Origin: an uncultured Collinsella sp.
Lineage (GTDB): Bacteria; Actinomycetota; Coriobacteriia; Coriobacteriales; Coriobacteriaceae
Length of the DNA stretch: 7,086 nucleotides
NCBI GenBank assembly: GCA_905204635.1
Contig: CAJLAN010000084.1
Location: 1-7,086 of the forward strand
Direction of reading: 5' to 3'
The notes under the pieces were generated by a model. That model searched no databases, had not been told where the DNA came from, and saw only the letters and a program-made list of their open reading frames with translations. A program made the position numbers and the translations under genes. This document shows positions 1 through 6,028 of this stretch, piece by piece (position 1 is the stretch's first letter; the number at the start of each line of letters is the position of its first letter).

Positions 1-55
1 GTCATGCGGAAATTCGGCAGGGCGCCCCTCCTCTCCAAATCAAATCACAAGTCGT

Positions 56-91
56 AAAAACACGACCCCGCAAGAAACCTGCGGGGCCGTG
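56..91 (-). terminator. Rho-independent terminator after rpsE
   Basis: On the minus strand a 12-bp GC-rich stem (61-72 pairing with 80-91, one G-U wobble at 65/87) encloses a 7-nt loop and is followed directly by five Ts (bases 56-60). It begins 19 nt after the rpsE stop codon. This is a textbook intrinsic terminator and marks the end of the ribosomal protein transcription unit, or at least a strong attenuation point before whatever lies beyond the window. The 3' arm could alternatively form a short competing hairpin with the bases after the T-tract (51-66). Confidence 0.92.
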
Positions 92-110
92 CGTGTATGT
101 ACTGCGGAAA

Positions 111-602
111 TTATGCCTTCGGCATCTTCTTGCCGGCCTTGCCGAAGTGGAGCTCCTTGAGGCCCTCGACGGCAGCCTTGATGATGTTGAGGCCGTTGTC
201 GGTACCGAGGGACTTGGACAGGACGTTCTTGATGCCAGCAAGCTCAAAGAGGGGACGCACAGCGCCGCCGGCGATAACGCCGGTACCCTCGACAGCGGGC
301 TTGATGATGATGCGGCCGGCACCAAAGTGGCCGAGAACCTCGTGCGGGATGGTGCCCTGCTCGGTCACCGGCACGTGGAACATGTTCTTCTTGGCATCGA
401 GAGATGCCTTGGAGATGGCCATGGGCACCTCAGCGGACTTGCCCATGCCAACGCCGACGTTGCCCTTGCCGTCGCCAACGACGACGAGAGCGACGAGGCT
501 CATGCGACGACCACCCTTGACGGTCTTCGACACGCGGTTGATGTAAACGACGCGCTCCTCGAACTCGGAGGCCTCGCGCTGCTGCTTCTGATTACGAGCC
601 AT
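111..602 (-). CDS. rpsE: Small ribosomal subunit protein uS5
   Basis: This encodes S5 of the 30S subunit, which takes part in decoding accuracy and helps form the mRNA entry channel. At 163 residues the length is normal for bacteria. The N-terminal double-stranded-RNA-binding half (about residues 14-77) carries [11 protein letters not shown] at 22-32, which is the loop where spectinomycin-resistance mutations arise in other bacteria, followed by [13 protein letters not shown]. The C-terminal half has the [12 protein letters not shown] stretch and a closing [13 protein letters not shown]. The ATG start is preceded by AGGAGG ten bases upstream, and that site overlaps the TAG stop of rplR, so the two genes are likely translationally coupled (14-nt gap). 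It is the last gene before a terminator. In most bacteria rpmD or rplO follows at this point, and neither is visible here. Confidence 0.98.
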   Translation of the reverse strand: MARNQKQQREASEFEERVVYINRVSKTVKGGRRMSLVALVVVGDGKGNVGVGMGKSAEVPMAISKASLDAKKNMFHVPVTEQGTIPHEVLGHFGAGRIIIKPAVEGTGVIAGGAVRPLFELAGIKNVLSKSLGTDNGLNIIKAAVEGLKELHFGKAGKKMPKA

Positions 603-616
603 GTGCTACATACCTC

Positions 617-985
617 CTAGAACTCGAGACCGGCGGCACGAGCACCGTCGGCGAGGGCCTTGACGCGGCCATGGTAGATACGGCCACCGCGATCGAAGGC
701 GACCTTGGTGATGCCGGCCTCGATGGCGCGCTTGCCAACGAGCTGACCGACCTTCTCCGCAGCCTCCTTGTTCGAGGTGTGGGTGCCCTTGAACTCGGCC
801 TCGAGGGTCGAGGCAGAGACGAGCGTCAGGCTGGAGCCCTTGCTGTCGTCGATGATCTGGGCATAGATGTTGGCGTTAGTACGGGTCACGCGAAGACGCG
901 GACGCTCGGAGGTACCCGAGACCTTGCCGCGAACACGACGCTGACGACGCTTGAGGCCTTCCAGCTTCGCCTTATGCTTGTTCAT
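617..985 (-). CDS. rplR: Large ribosomal subunit protein uL18
   Basis: This encodes L18, a 5S rRNA-binding protein of the 50S central protuberance that works with L5, whose gene heads this operon. It is 122 residues long, typical of the family. A basic N-terminus ([19 protein letters not shown]) leads into [20 protein letters not shown] and the strongly conserved C-terminal signature [20 protein letters not shown], ending in GLEF as is usual. The ATG start has AGGAG seven bases upstream. It lies 75 nt downstream of rplF, and that gap contains a perfect 8-bp hairpin. The rpsE gene follows after only 14 nt. Confidence 0.98.
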   Translation of the reverse strand: MNKHKAKLEGLKRRQRRVRGKVSGTSERPRLRVTRTNANIYAQIIDDSKGSSLTLVSASTLEAEFKGTHTSNKEAAEKVGQLVGKRAIEAGITKVAFDRGGRIYHGRVKALADGARAAGLEF

Positions 986-1013
986 ACGTAAACTCCTAAA
1001 AAGGTTGATCTTG

Positions 1014-1035
1014 CCAGCACCTGACGGGGTGCTGG
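1014..1035 (-). other. Intercistronic hairpin between rplF and rplR
   Basis: Two perfect 8-base arms (1014-1021 and 1028-1035, CCAGCACC/GGTGCTGG) enclose a 6-nt loop. The hairpin sits 25 nt after the rplF stop and 28 nt before the rplR start. There is no adjacent T-tract on either strand (a TTTTT occurs 10 bases beyond it in the mRNA), so it does not look like a normal terminator. It could be a processing or stability element or a weak attenuator. The structure is seen in the sequence; the role is unknown. Confidence 0.6.
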
Positions 1036-1060
1036 TCTTATGCGAGTGAGTCGGTTACGA

Positions 1061-1597
1061 CTACTTGGCGGCCTTACCCAGCTTGCGGCGGATGTGCTCG
1101 CCAACGTAGTGGATCCCCTTGCCCTTGTAAGGCTCGGGAGGACGATGGCCGCGGATCTCAGCGGCAATCTGACCGACCTGCTGCTTGTTGATACCCTTGA
1201 CGTTCACGTGGGTGTTGTCGGGAACCTCGAAGGTGATGCCCTCGGGAGCCTCGACGATCACGGGGTGCGAGAAGCCCAGGGAGAACTCGAGGTTCTTGCC
1301 CTTCTGCTGCACGCGGTAACCGACGCCGGCGAGCTCGAGCTTCTTCTCGAAGCCCTCGGAAACGCCAACAACCATGTTGTGGATGAGGGCGCGGGTGAGG
1401 CCGTGGCGGGCACGGGTCTCACGCTCGTCGTCGGGACGGGAAACGGTGAGGACGTTGTCCTCGACGTTGATAGCGAGCTTCTCAAAGACATCGAGCTCGA
1501 GCTGGCCCTTGGGGCCCTTGACGACAACGTTGTTGCCGTTGACTGCCACTTCGACTCCGGCGGGAATCTGGACAGGCTTATTACCGATACGAGACAC
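1061..1597 (-). CDS. rplF: Large ribosomal subunit protein uL6
   Basis: This encodes L6 of the 50S subunit, which sits near the GTPase-associated region and the sarcin-ricin loop. The protein is 178 residues, the usual length. It opens with [16 protein letters not shown], the standard L6 N-terminus, and closes with the C-terminal signature [19 protein letters not shown], with the two similar domains between. The start is GTG, fixed by a very strong Shine-Dalgarno, AAAGGAG, six bases upstream and by the family N-terminus. It follows rpsH after 33 nt and precedes rplR after 75 nt. Confidence 0.98.
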   Translation of the reverse strand: MSRIGNKPVQIPAGVEVAVNGNNVVVKGPKGQLELDVFEKLAINVEDNVLTVSRPDDERETRARHGLTRALIHNMVVGVSEGFEKKLELAGVGYRVQQKGKNLEFSLGFSHPVIVEAPEGITFEVPDNTHVNVKGINKQQVGQIAAEIRGHRPPEPYKGKGIHYVGEHIRRKLGKAAK

Positions 1598-1630
1598 GGT
1601 GATCTCCTTTCCTTCTACCTACCGAGCGAA

Positions 1631-2029
1631 TTACCAGACGTAAGCGATGATCTCGCCGCCGACGTTGTGCTTGCGAGCATCGCGGTCGGTCATGACGCCA
1701 TGGCTGGTGGAAATAATGGCGGTACCAAGGCCACCGCGGACGCGGGGCATGTCGGCAACGCCGGTGTACTTACGCAGGCCCGGCTTGGAAATGCGGCGGA
1801 TGCCGTTGATGACCTTAGCCTTCTTGGGACCATACTTAAGCGTGATGTGCAGAGTCTTCTGGGGAACGGTGTCCTCGACATCGTAGCCCTCGATGTAGCC
1901 CTCCTCGTGCAGAACACGAGCGATCTCGACGAGCTTCTTGCTGCTCGGCATGGAGACCGTGGCCTTGTTCACAGAGTTAGCGTTACGGATGCGCGTAAGC
2001 ATATCTGCGATCGGGTCTGTAAGGTTCAT
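1631..2029 (-). CDS. rpsH: Small ribosomal subunit protein uS8
   Basis: This encodes S8, a primary 16S rRNA-binding protein needed to assemble the 30S platform. At 132 residues it is full length. The N-terminus [14 protein letters not shown] is the family hallmark. The C-terminal rRNA-binding signature is [20 protein letters not shown], ending in GGEIIAYVW. The ATG has AAGGAG eight bases upstream. In E. coli, S8 represses this operon by binding mRNA around the start of the L5 gene. Here rplE is the first gene and has a structured leader, so similar feedback is possible but not shown. A 119-nt gap containing a hairpin separates it from the S14 gene upstream. Confidence 0.98.
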   Translation of the reverse strand: MNLTDPIADMLTRIRNANSVNKATVSMPSSKKLVEIARVLHEEGYIEGYDVEDTVPQKTLHITLKYGPKKAKVINGIRRISKPGLRKYTGVADMPRVRGGLGTAIISTSHGVMTDRDARKHNVGGEIIAYVW

Positions 2030-2070
2030 ACAGATTCTCCTTCGTTCTTGATGAACACGTGCTCTTGGTT

Positions 2071-2093
2071 CTTCGCCGCCCTTAACGGCAAAG
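2071..2093 (-). other. Intercistronic hairpin between S14 and S8 genes
   Basis: An 8-bp stem (2071-2078 with 2086-2093, one G-U pair in the minus-strand RNA) and a 7-nt loop lie in the middle of the unusually long 119-nt S14-S8 gap. The mRNA has no T-tract after it. The plus strand does have CCTTTTT beyond the hairpin, but no plus-strand gene is upstream to use it. It could be an RNA processing or stability element. No promoter is convincing in this gap. Confidence 0.45.
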
Positions 2094-2148
2094 CCTTTTT
2101 AGCGCGTTTTCCCTGTTCCAAACTGATGCTTGAAACGCTGGTAGTGAC

Positions 2149-2334
2149 TTACCAGCTGGCCTTCTTAACGCCGGGAAGCTCGCCCTTGAGTGCAAGCTCG
2201 CGGAAGCAGACGCGGCACAGGCCGAACTTGCGGTACACAGAGTGCGGACGGCCGCAGCGCTGGCAGCGCGTGTACTCACGAGTAGAGAACTTCTGCTTGC
2301 GATTGCACTTGACGATCATCGATGTCTTAGCCAC
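2149..2334 (-). CDS. rpsZ: Small ribosomal subunit protein uS14, zinc-binding type Z
   Basis: This encodes the short, zinc-binding form of S14, a 30S head protein. It is 61 residues, the standard length of the type Z form, against roughly 90-100 for the long zinc-free form. A zinc ribbon is visible as C24-x2-C27 and C40-x2-C43, inside [24 protein letters not shown]. The C-terminus [11 protein letters not shown] is typical. The start is GTG, preceded by AGGAGG at six bases; the N-terminus AKTSMIVK supports this choice. Having all four cysteines, it should be the zinc-requiring paralogue, and bacteria of this kind sometimes carry a zinc-free copy elsewhere. It is often annotated rpsN. It lies 79 nt after rplE. 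Confidence 0.97.
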   Translation of the reverse strand: MAKTSMIVKCNRKQKFSTREYTRCQRCGRPHSVYRKFGLCRVCFRELALKGELPGVKKASW

Positions 2335-2368
2335 TTATATCCTCCTCACATAGAGTATTGTTCGCCCC

Positions 2369-2398
2369 AAGCGCCGCCCCCTTGTGGGAACGGCGCTT
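2369..2398 (-). other. Intercistronic hairpin between rplE and S14 gene
   Basis: In the mRNA strand an 8-bp perfect stem (AAGCGCCG/CGGCGCTT) is extended by two G-U pairs and three C-G pairs to a 13-bp hairpin with a 4-nt ACAA loop. It begins 15 nt after the rplE stop and ends about 34 nt before the S14 start. No T-tract follows, so it should not be a strong terminator. It is the strongest of three hairpins that fill the wide gaps of this operon, and may affect mRNA processing or relative expression of its neighbours. Confidence 0.65.
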
Positions 2399-2413
2399 AT
2401 AGGGCAGGTGAAC

Positions 2414-2971
2414 CTATTTCTTGAACGGGAAACCGAAGGCGTCCAGAAGGGCCTTGGCCTCCTCATCGGTGTTGGCGGTGGTCACGAAAGTGATGTCCAT
2501 ACCACGCTGGTGATCGACGGAATCGAAGTCGATCTCGGGGAAGATGAGCTGCTCGGTGACGCCCATGGAGAAGTTACCACGGCCGTCGAAGCTCTTGGCG
2601 GAAATGCCGCGGAAGTCGCGGATACGGGGGATCGCGACGGAGGTCAGACGATCGAAGAACTCCCACATACGGTCGCCACGCAGGGTAACCTTGCAGCCGA
2701 TCGGCATACCAGCGCGCAGGCGGAAGGTAGCGATGGACTTACGGGCACGGGTGATCATCGGCTGCTGTCCGGTGATGGCGCGCAGGTCGCGCACGGCACC
2801 GTCGATGGCCTTGGAATCGGTAGCGGCCTCGCCGACACCCATGTTCACGACGATCTTCTCAAACTTGGGGATCATCATGACGTTCTCGTACTGGAACTTG
2901 TCCTGAAGCTGCTGCTTGACCTCGTTGTTGTACTTGGTCTTCAGACGCGGCACATACTTCTCTTCTGCCAT
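2414..2971 (-). CDS. rplE: Large ribosomal subunit protein uL5
   Basis: This encodes L5, which binds 5S rRNA with L18 in the central protuberance and contacts P-site tRNA. The length, 185 residues, is normal. Visible family features are [13 protein letters not shown] near the N-terminus, [15 protein letters not shown] around residues 35-50, the conserved [20 protein letters not shown] stretch (about 74-94) and [16 protein letters not shown] near the end. The ATG is preceded by AAGGAG, six bases after GGAG. It is the first gene of the visible operon. The usual upstream gene rplX is missing; instead a leader of about 130 nt and a candidate promoter precede it. Confidence 0.98.
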   Translation of the reverse strand: MAEEKYVPRLKTKYNNEVKQQLQDKFQYENVMMIPKFEKIVVNMGVGEAATDSKAIDGAVRDLRAITGQQPMITRARKSIATFRLRAGMPIGCKVTLRGDRMWEFFDRLTSVAIPRIRDFRGISAKSFDGRGNFSMGVTEQLIFPEIDFDSVDHQRGMDITFVTTANTDEEAKALLDAFGFPFKK

Positions 2972-3102
2972 TGTTCACTCCTTCTTGGGGTTTTAAGCAC
3001 GGGGCGTGGCCACGATGGGTTGTCCTCGTGCCTCCTGGCTGCATCCGCGCCGCTCATGGCATTTTGCGGTTTGGACTCGACGCAGCAGGAGCCGACAAAA
3101 CA
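2972..3102 (-). promoter_or_regulatory. Structured 5' leader upstream of rplE
   Basis: If transcription starts about seven bases after the candidate -10 box, rplE has a leader of about 130 nt with no convincing ORF. On the minus strand CTCCTGCTGC (3082-3091) can pair with GCAGCCAGGAG (3032-3042), ten base pairs with one bulged C. Nested inside is a 4-bp CCGC/GCGG stem (3050-3053 with 3066-3069). The 3' arm includes an AGGAGG that would be hidden by the pairing. A further small stem-loop (3011-3015 with 3026-3030) follows. This is a candidate site for ribosomal-protein feedback, for example by S8 or L5, but no known binding motif was matched. Confidence 0.4.
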
Positions 3103-3108
3103 ATCGGT

Positions 3109-3137
3109 ACTATACGCGCATCGTGAGCGTATTTCCA
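3109..3137 (-). promoter_or_regulatory. Candidate sigma-A promoter for the rplE operon
   Basis: On the minus strand a -10 box TATAGT (3109-3114, five of six consensus bases) lies 17 bp after TGGAAA (3132-3137, four of six bases of a -35 box). It is correctly placed and oriented to transcribe rplE. A perfect tandem 8-bp repeat, reading GAGTTGTG twice on the minus strand (3157-3172), sits just upstream of the -35 and could bind a regulator. The call rests on box similarity and context only. Confidence 0.5.
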
Positions 3138-3199
3138 GAAAAACCTCGTCTGCCTGCACAACTCCACAACTCCCCCGCACAAATGGGTCCCAACAAGCA

Positions 3200-3264
3200 G
3201 TTGCGGTGAAATAGGGACTGTTGGGCGGCCTAACAGGCTTAAACAATCCGTATTTCACCGCAAC
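3200..3264. repeat. Palindromic interspersed repeat, copy 1 (imperfect)
   Basis: An imperfect inverted repeat of 65 bp: the left arm starts GTTGCGGTGAAATA at 3200 and the right arm ends with its complement at 3264. About 20 of the outer 22 base pairs match, with mismatches at the seventh and third bases from the inner end of that stretch, and the centre has diverged. The arm sequence is the same as in a second palindrome at 6029-6107. This copy lies 18 nt past the stop codon of the XdhC-family gene, between it and the rplE promoter. It could therefore protect or end that transcript, although no T-tract is present on the minus strand. Confidence 0.85.
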
Positions 3265-3282
3265 TTATTGGTGGGGATGCGA

Positions 3283-4326
3283 TTAGCGCTTGCGGGGGAC
3301 GAGCTTGGTGCGGCGCAGGTGGATCATCTCGGCGGCGATGGAGATGGCGATCTCCTCGGGGTCCTCGGCCTCGATGGCAACGCCGATCGGAAGGTGCAGC
3401 TCGCCGATCTGGTCCTGCGTAAAGCCTTCCTGCTCCAGGCGGGCACGCACAAAGGCCGTCTTGCGGCGCGAGCCCAGACAGCCCAGGTAGGCAGGCTTGG
3501 CGCGCATGGCCTGAATCACCACGTCGATATCGGACTTGTGACCCGCCGTGGCGACGACCACCAGGTCGCGCGGACCGATGGGGCACAGCTCGCTCAGGTT
3601 CTTGTAATCGACCAAGCGACGATCGTAGACACCGGGCACCCAATCGGGGGTCAGCGTGCCGGGGCGGTCGTCGCACGCCACGACGGCAAAGCCCGCCGCC
3701 GTGAGCACCCGCGCCGTCGCGGCGCCCACGTGGCCGCAGCCAAAGATATAGGTCAGGCCCTCGGGGCAGAGCGTCTCGATGTGCGCCGCGGGAATTTCGG
3801 AGGCGGCGTTGGTGTAGGTGACCTTACTCCCCTCCTCCACCAGCGAAAGCTCGGGGCAGCCGGCAATGGTATGGCGCGATGCCTCGCCATGGTACTCGAC
3901 CACATCGCCCTCCAGGGCCTGAATGACAAACGGTTCAAAGTCGATGACGAAGTCGCCGATACGTCGATACGTCAAGACGTCGGCAATTTCCTGGAACAAC
4001 GGTGCCTGGATCGCATCCAGATGCAGATAGCACAGGCAGATGGCTCCGCCGCAGATCATACCGGTATCGGAGTTCTCGCCGCCCATGGTGTAGCGGACCA
4101 GACGCGATTGCCCCGCGGCCAGCAGCTCTCGCGCCTCGTCCAGCGCAAAAAGCTCGATCTTGCCGCCGCCGATGGTGCCCGCCTGGCTACCGTCGGCAAA
4201 GACGGCCATCCAGGCGCCCACGCCGCGCGGCGACGACCCCGCCGTGCCGGCCACGACCACGAGCTCGCACGTCTCGCCAGCACGCAGGGCGACAAGCGCC
4301 GCATTCACAGCATCGAGCTTTTCCAT
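3283..4326 (-). CDS. xdhC: XdhC/CoxI-family molybdenum hydroxylase maturation protein
   Basis: Proteins of this family bind molybdenum cofactor and help load the sulfurated (or, in some systems, selenium-modified) form into xanthine dehydrogenase-type hydroxylases in the cytoplasm. The 347 residues show both family domains. The N-terminal XdhC/CoxI domain has GSSPRG at 30-35, GTIGGG at 50-55 and a CGG at 92-94. The C-terminal Rossmann domain has FGCGHVGAATA from 195, then DDRP at 219-222, SRRKTAF at 286-292, and the family end-signature HLPIGVAIEAEDPEEIAISI at 311-330. The start ATG lies 9 nt after the yqeB stop, with GAAGG just upstream, so the two are co-transcribed and probably coupled. 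It ends just before palindromic repeat copy 1. The exact client enzyme is not in the window. Confidence 0.9.
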   Translation of the reverse strand: MEKLDAVNAALVALRAGETCELVVVAGTAGSSPRGVGAWMAVFADGSQAGTIGGGKIELFALDEARELLAAGQSRLVRYTMGGENSDTGMICGGAICLCYLHLDAIQAPLFQEIADVLTYRRIGDFVIDFEPFVIQALEGDVVEYHGEASRHTIAGCPELSLVEEGSKVTYTNAASEIPAAHIETLCPEGLTYIFGCGHVGAATARVLTAAGFAVVACDDRPGTLTPDWVPGVYDRRLVDYKNLSELCPIGPRDLVVVATAGHKSDIDVVIQAMRAKPAYLGCLGSRRKTAFVRARLEQEGFTQDQIGELHLPIGVAIEAEDPEEIAISIAAEMIHLRRTKLVPRKR

Positions 4327-4335
4327 TGCCGCCTT

Positions 4336-5181
4336 CTATCCTCTAAAGATATCGGTAAGCATAGCGAGTGCCTCGAGCACGCCGCCGCCGACCGACGTCG
4401 CCTTGTCCGAAATGTAGTTGATATAGCTGGCATCGCCGCGCGGATCGACATCGGCGCATTTAAAGCCCTCAGTCACCTGCACGCCGTTCGCCAAAAGCCC
4501 GCGCAGACAGCCATCGATCTGCGTGCACATGGGCGAATCGCCCGCGTAGCCAATCACGTCTCCGGCGCTCACGATGTCGCCGATCGCGCGGTCGGACCGA
4601 AACACGCCGGCGGCGGGGCTGTGGATAACGCGCTCTCTGCCATAGCCAGCGATAATGCCCGGCACGCCCGTGTTGGGTTGGGGCGAACCCTGGGTAATGA
4701 CACGGCCCAGGAAATGCCCGCGCATGGTCTCGACCACGGCGTCGCAATCGACCGGCGCGGTAAAGCCCGGCCCCACGGCGATGACGGTAGGCGCCATGTC
4801 GCGCGTGGTGCCCAGGTTGCGCTTGGCCAGAATCGCGTCGACCACAGCCGCGGGTTTAAGCTCATCGAGCATCTTGGCCTGAGGGTCCACCACGACGGCA
4901 ACATCCCCCGCTTGGGTAATCTCGAGCGCCTCTGCCGGCGTCTGCGCCAAGCGAGCGCGAATGCCCTCGACCTGGACCTCGCCCAGGCGAATAGCCTCGC
5001 AAAAACTGATTGTGCGGCGGATGCACGTGGGAACCGCGATATCGGCCATAACGACCGACACGCCGGCGCGCACCAAGCGAGCGGCGACACCCGCGGTCAG
5101 AAGCATGGAAGCGCCGCATCGCACAAGGCGCAGCGCGATGGCGCTGGCGATATCGCCGGCGCCGCGAACATAAACGAGCAT
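4336..5181 (-). CDS. yqeB: Selenium-dependent molybdenum hydroxylase system protein, YqeB family
   Basis: YqeB-family proteins co-occur with selenium-dependent molybdenum hydroxylases and SelD; their biochemical step is unsettled. The 281 residues match what I recall of the YqeB domain of E. coli: RGAGDIAS at 6-13, VPTCIRRTISFCEAI from 50, VVDAILAKRNLGTTRDMAP, GPGFTAPVDCDAVVETMRGH, NTGVPG, SPAAGVF and a final DKATSVGGGVLEALAML. Compared with that domain there are about 17 extra residues near the N-terminus, where residues 14-30 and 31-47 resemble each other and look like a tandem duplication. Without the extra block the length would be about 264, normal for the family. The ATG has GGGAGG ten bases upstream. 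It is the first gene of a two-gene unit with xdhC and diverges from yqeC. Confidence 0.9.
   Translation of the reverse strand: MLVYVRGAGDIASAIALRLVRCGASMLLTAGVAARLVRAGVSVVMADIAVPTCIRRTISFCEAIRLGEVQVEGIRARLAQTPAEALEITQAGDVAVVVDPQAKMLDELKPAAVVDAILAKRNLGTTRDMAPTVIAVGPGFTAPVDCDAVVETMRGHFLGRVITQGSPQPNTGVPGIIAGYGRERVIHSPAAGVFRSDRAIGDIVSAGDVIGYAGDSPMCTQIDGCLRGLLANGVQVTEGFKCADVDPRGDASYINYISDKATSVGGGVLEALAMLTDIFRG
5041..5142 (-). repeat. Apparent 51-bp tandem duplication inside yqeB
   Basis: Codons 14-30 (5092-5142) and 31-47 (5041-5091) encode similar 17-residue blocks, AIALRLVRCGASMLLTA and GVAARLVRAGVSVVMAD. By hand alignment 7 of 17 residues are identical, several others are conservative, and about 29 of 51 bases match. 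The reading frame is kept. The expected family sequence has a single such block between GDIAS and the PT-x-IRRT motif. The divergence implies an old event, if it is a duplication at all. Confidence 0.55.
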
Positions 5182-5283
5182 TCCCGGGGCACCTCCCTGT
5201 GCTACGGTTTGAGCAGAGCAAAAGCGGTTCGACCGCTACTCTGATGATTATTTATTATCACAGTATTATACGGCGGTGAACAG
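5182..5283. promoter_or_regulatory. Divergent yqeB/yqeC control region with dyad
   Basis: This 102-bp region separates divergent yqeB and yqeC and includes an AT-rich block at 5243-5270, out of keeping with the GC-rich surroundings. A perfect -10 hexamer TATAAT reads on the minus strand at 5265-5270, and TATTAT occurs twice on the plus strand (5253-5258, 5264-5269); no -35 box is convincing on either strand. A hyphenated dyad, AGCGGT-TCG-ACCGCT (5223-5237), is flanked by outer arms CAGAG (5214-5218) and CTCTG (5239-5243). That makes a plausible operator, or a short hairpin in the yqeB leader. Which regulator binds is unknown. Confidence 0.5.
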
Positions 5284-6018
5284 ATGGAAACGGTTAGCGG
5301 CAATCTTGCCTCGGCGCTCAGGATCGAGCCGGGCATTACCGCGATTATCGGCAGCGGCGGCAAGTCGACGTTGCTCAAAACGCTGGGTCTTGAGCTCATG
5401 CGCGCTGGCGGCCGCGTGCTCCTCTGCACCACCACGCATATGCTTCCCGTTGCCGGCGTGCCATGGGACGGGTCGAATCGTCGCCTGGACGCCGCGCCTT
5501 GGAAGCCAGGTGCCCCACACGCCCCAGGCTGCACCTGCGAGGCCTGCGCGGGGCTTGCACGCGGAGGCATCTGCCAGGCAGGCATCTTGGACCCGGAGAC
5601 AGGAAAGCTCTCCGCCCCCGCCAAGCCACTCGGCGAGCTGGCACAGCGCTTTGACTATGTGTTGGCCGAGGCAGACGGTAGCAAGCGACTCCCGCTCAAG
5701 GCGCATGCCGCCTGGGAGCCGGTAATTCCCGCCGCCACGGCAAACGTTGTCTGGGTCGTCGGCGCCTCGGGACTGGGCAAACCCGTCGCCGAGGTTGTCC
5801 ACCGCCCCGAGCTCTTTTGCGAGCGTTGCGGCTGCGAGCTCACCGACACTGCCACCCCAGAGCGCGTCGCCCAGGTGCTCAATGCCGAGCTGCGGATGCT
5901 GAACCTCAACAATGCCCGCATCATGCTCAACCAAGTCGACACGCTCAGCGACCCCACGATGGCCGACCGCTTCGAGGCAGCTCTCGACCACCCCGTCGTC
6001 GCCAGCAGCCTCAAGTAG
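5284..6018 (+). CDS. yqeC: Selenium-dependent hydroxylase accessory protein YqeC
   Basis: YqeC is a P-loop protein found with selenium-dependent molybdenum hydroxylases; its exact step is not established. The 244 residues are about the normal length. A Walker A-like GSGGKST is at 23-29, TTTH at 49-52, the family signature EADGSKRLPLKAHAAWEPVIP at 129-149, and GLGKP at 163-167. Two cysteine clusters stand out: C83-x-C85-x2-C88 with C97 nearby, and C179-x2-C182-x-C184. These could bind a metal, and I do not recall them as general family features. The ATG follows a weak site, GGCGGTG, about five bases upstream; an AT-rich promoter-like block lies just before it. It is the only complete plus-strand gene here, divergent from yqeB and convergent with the amidohydrolase gene. 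Confidence 0.9.
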   Translation: METVSGNLASALRIEPGITAIIGSGGKSTLLKTLGLELMRAGGRVLLCTTTHMLPVAGVPWDGSNRRLDAAPWKPGAPHAPGCTCEACAGLARGGICQAGILDPETGKLSAPAKPLGELAQRFDYVLAEADGSKRLPLKAHAAWEPVIPAATANVVWVVGASGLGKPVAEVVHRPELFCERCGCELTDTATPERVAQVLNAELRMLNLNNARIMLNQVDTLSDPTMADRFEAALDHPVVASSLK

Positions 6019-6028
6019 CCGGCCCCAT

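Noticed and set aside
2071..2100. Hairpin followed by CCTTTTT on the plus strand, resembling a terminator
   Set aside because: No plus-strand gene ends upstream; the T-run is separated from the stem and the stem is modest. It is kept only as an intercistronic hairpin.
1040..2353. Open reading frame of 437 codons on the plus strand across rplF, rpsH and the S14 gene
   Set aside because: It is a shadow of well-supported ribosomal protein genes on the other strand, rich in Leu/Asp/Val from the reversed codons, and its start has no convincing ribosome binding site.
2941..3258. Possible small protein or leader peptide on the minus strand upstream of rplE (from the ATG near 3058 or further upstream)
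   Set aside because: It has no ribosome binding site, overlaps the rplE start out of frame, and its upstream part is just translation of the palindromic repeat.
3268..5244. Open reading frame of 658 codons on the plus strand
   Set aside because: It is antisense to xdhC and yqeB, which have clear family signatures. Long antisense frames are common opposite GC-rich genes, and the protein looks low in structure and unlike any family I know.
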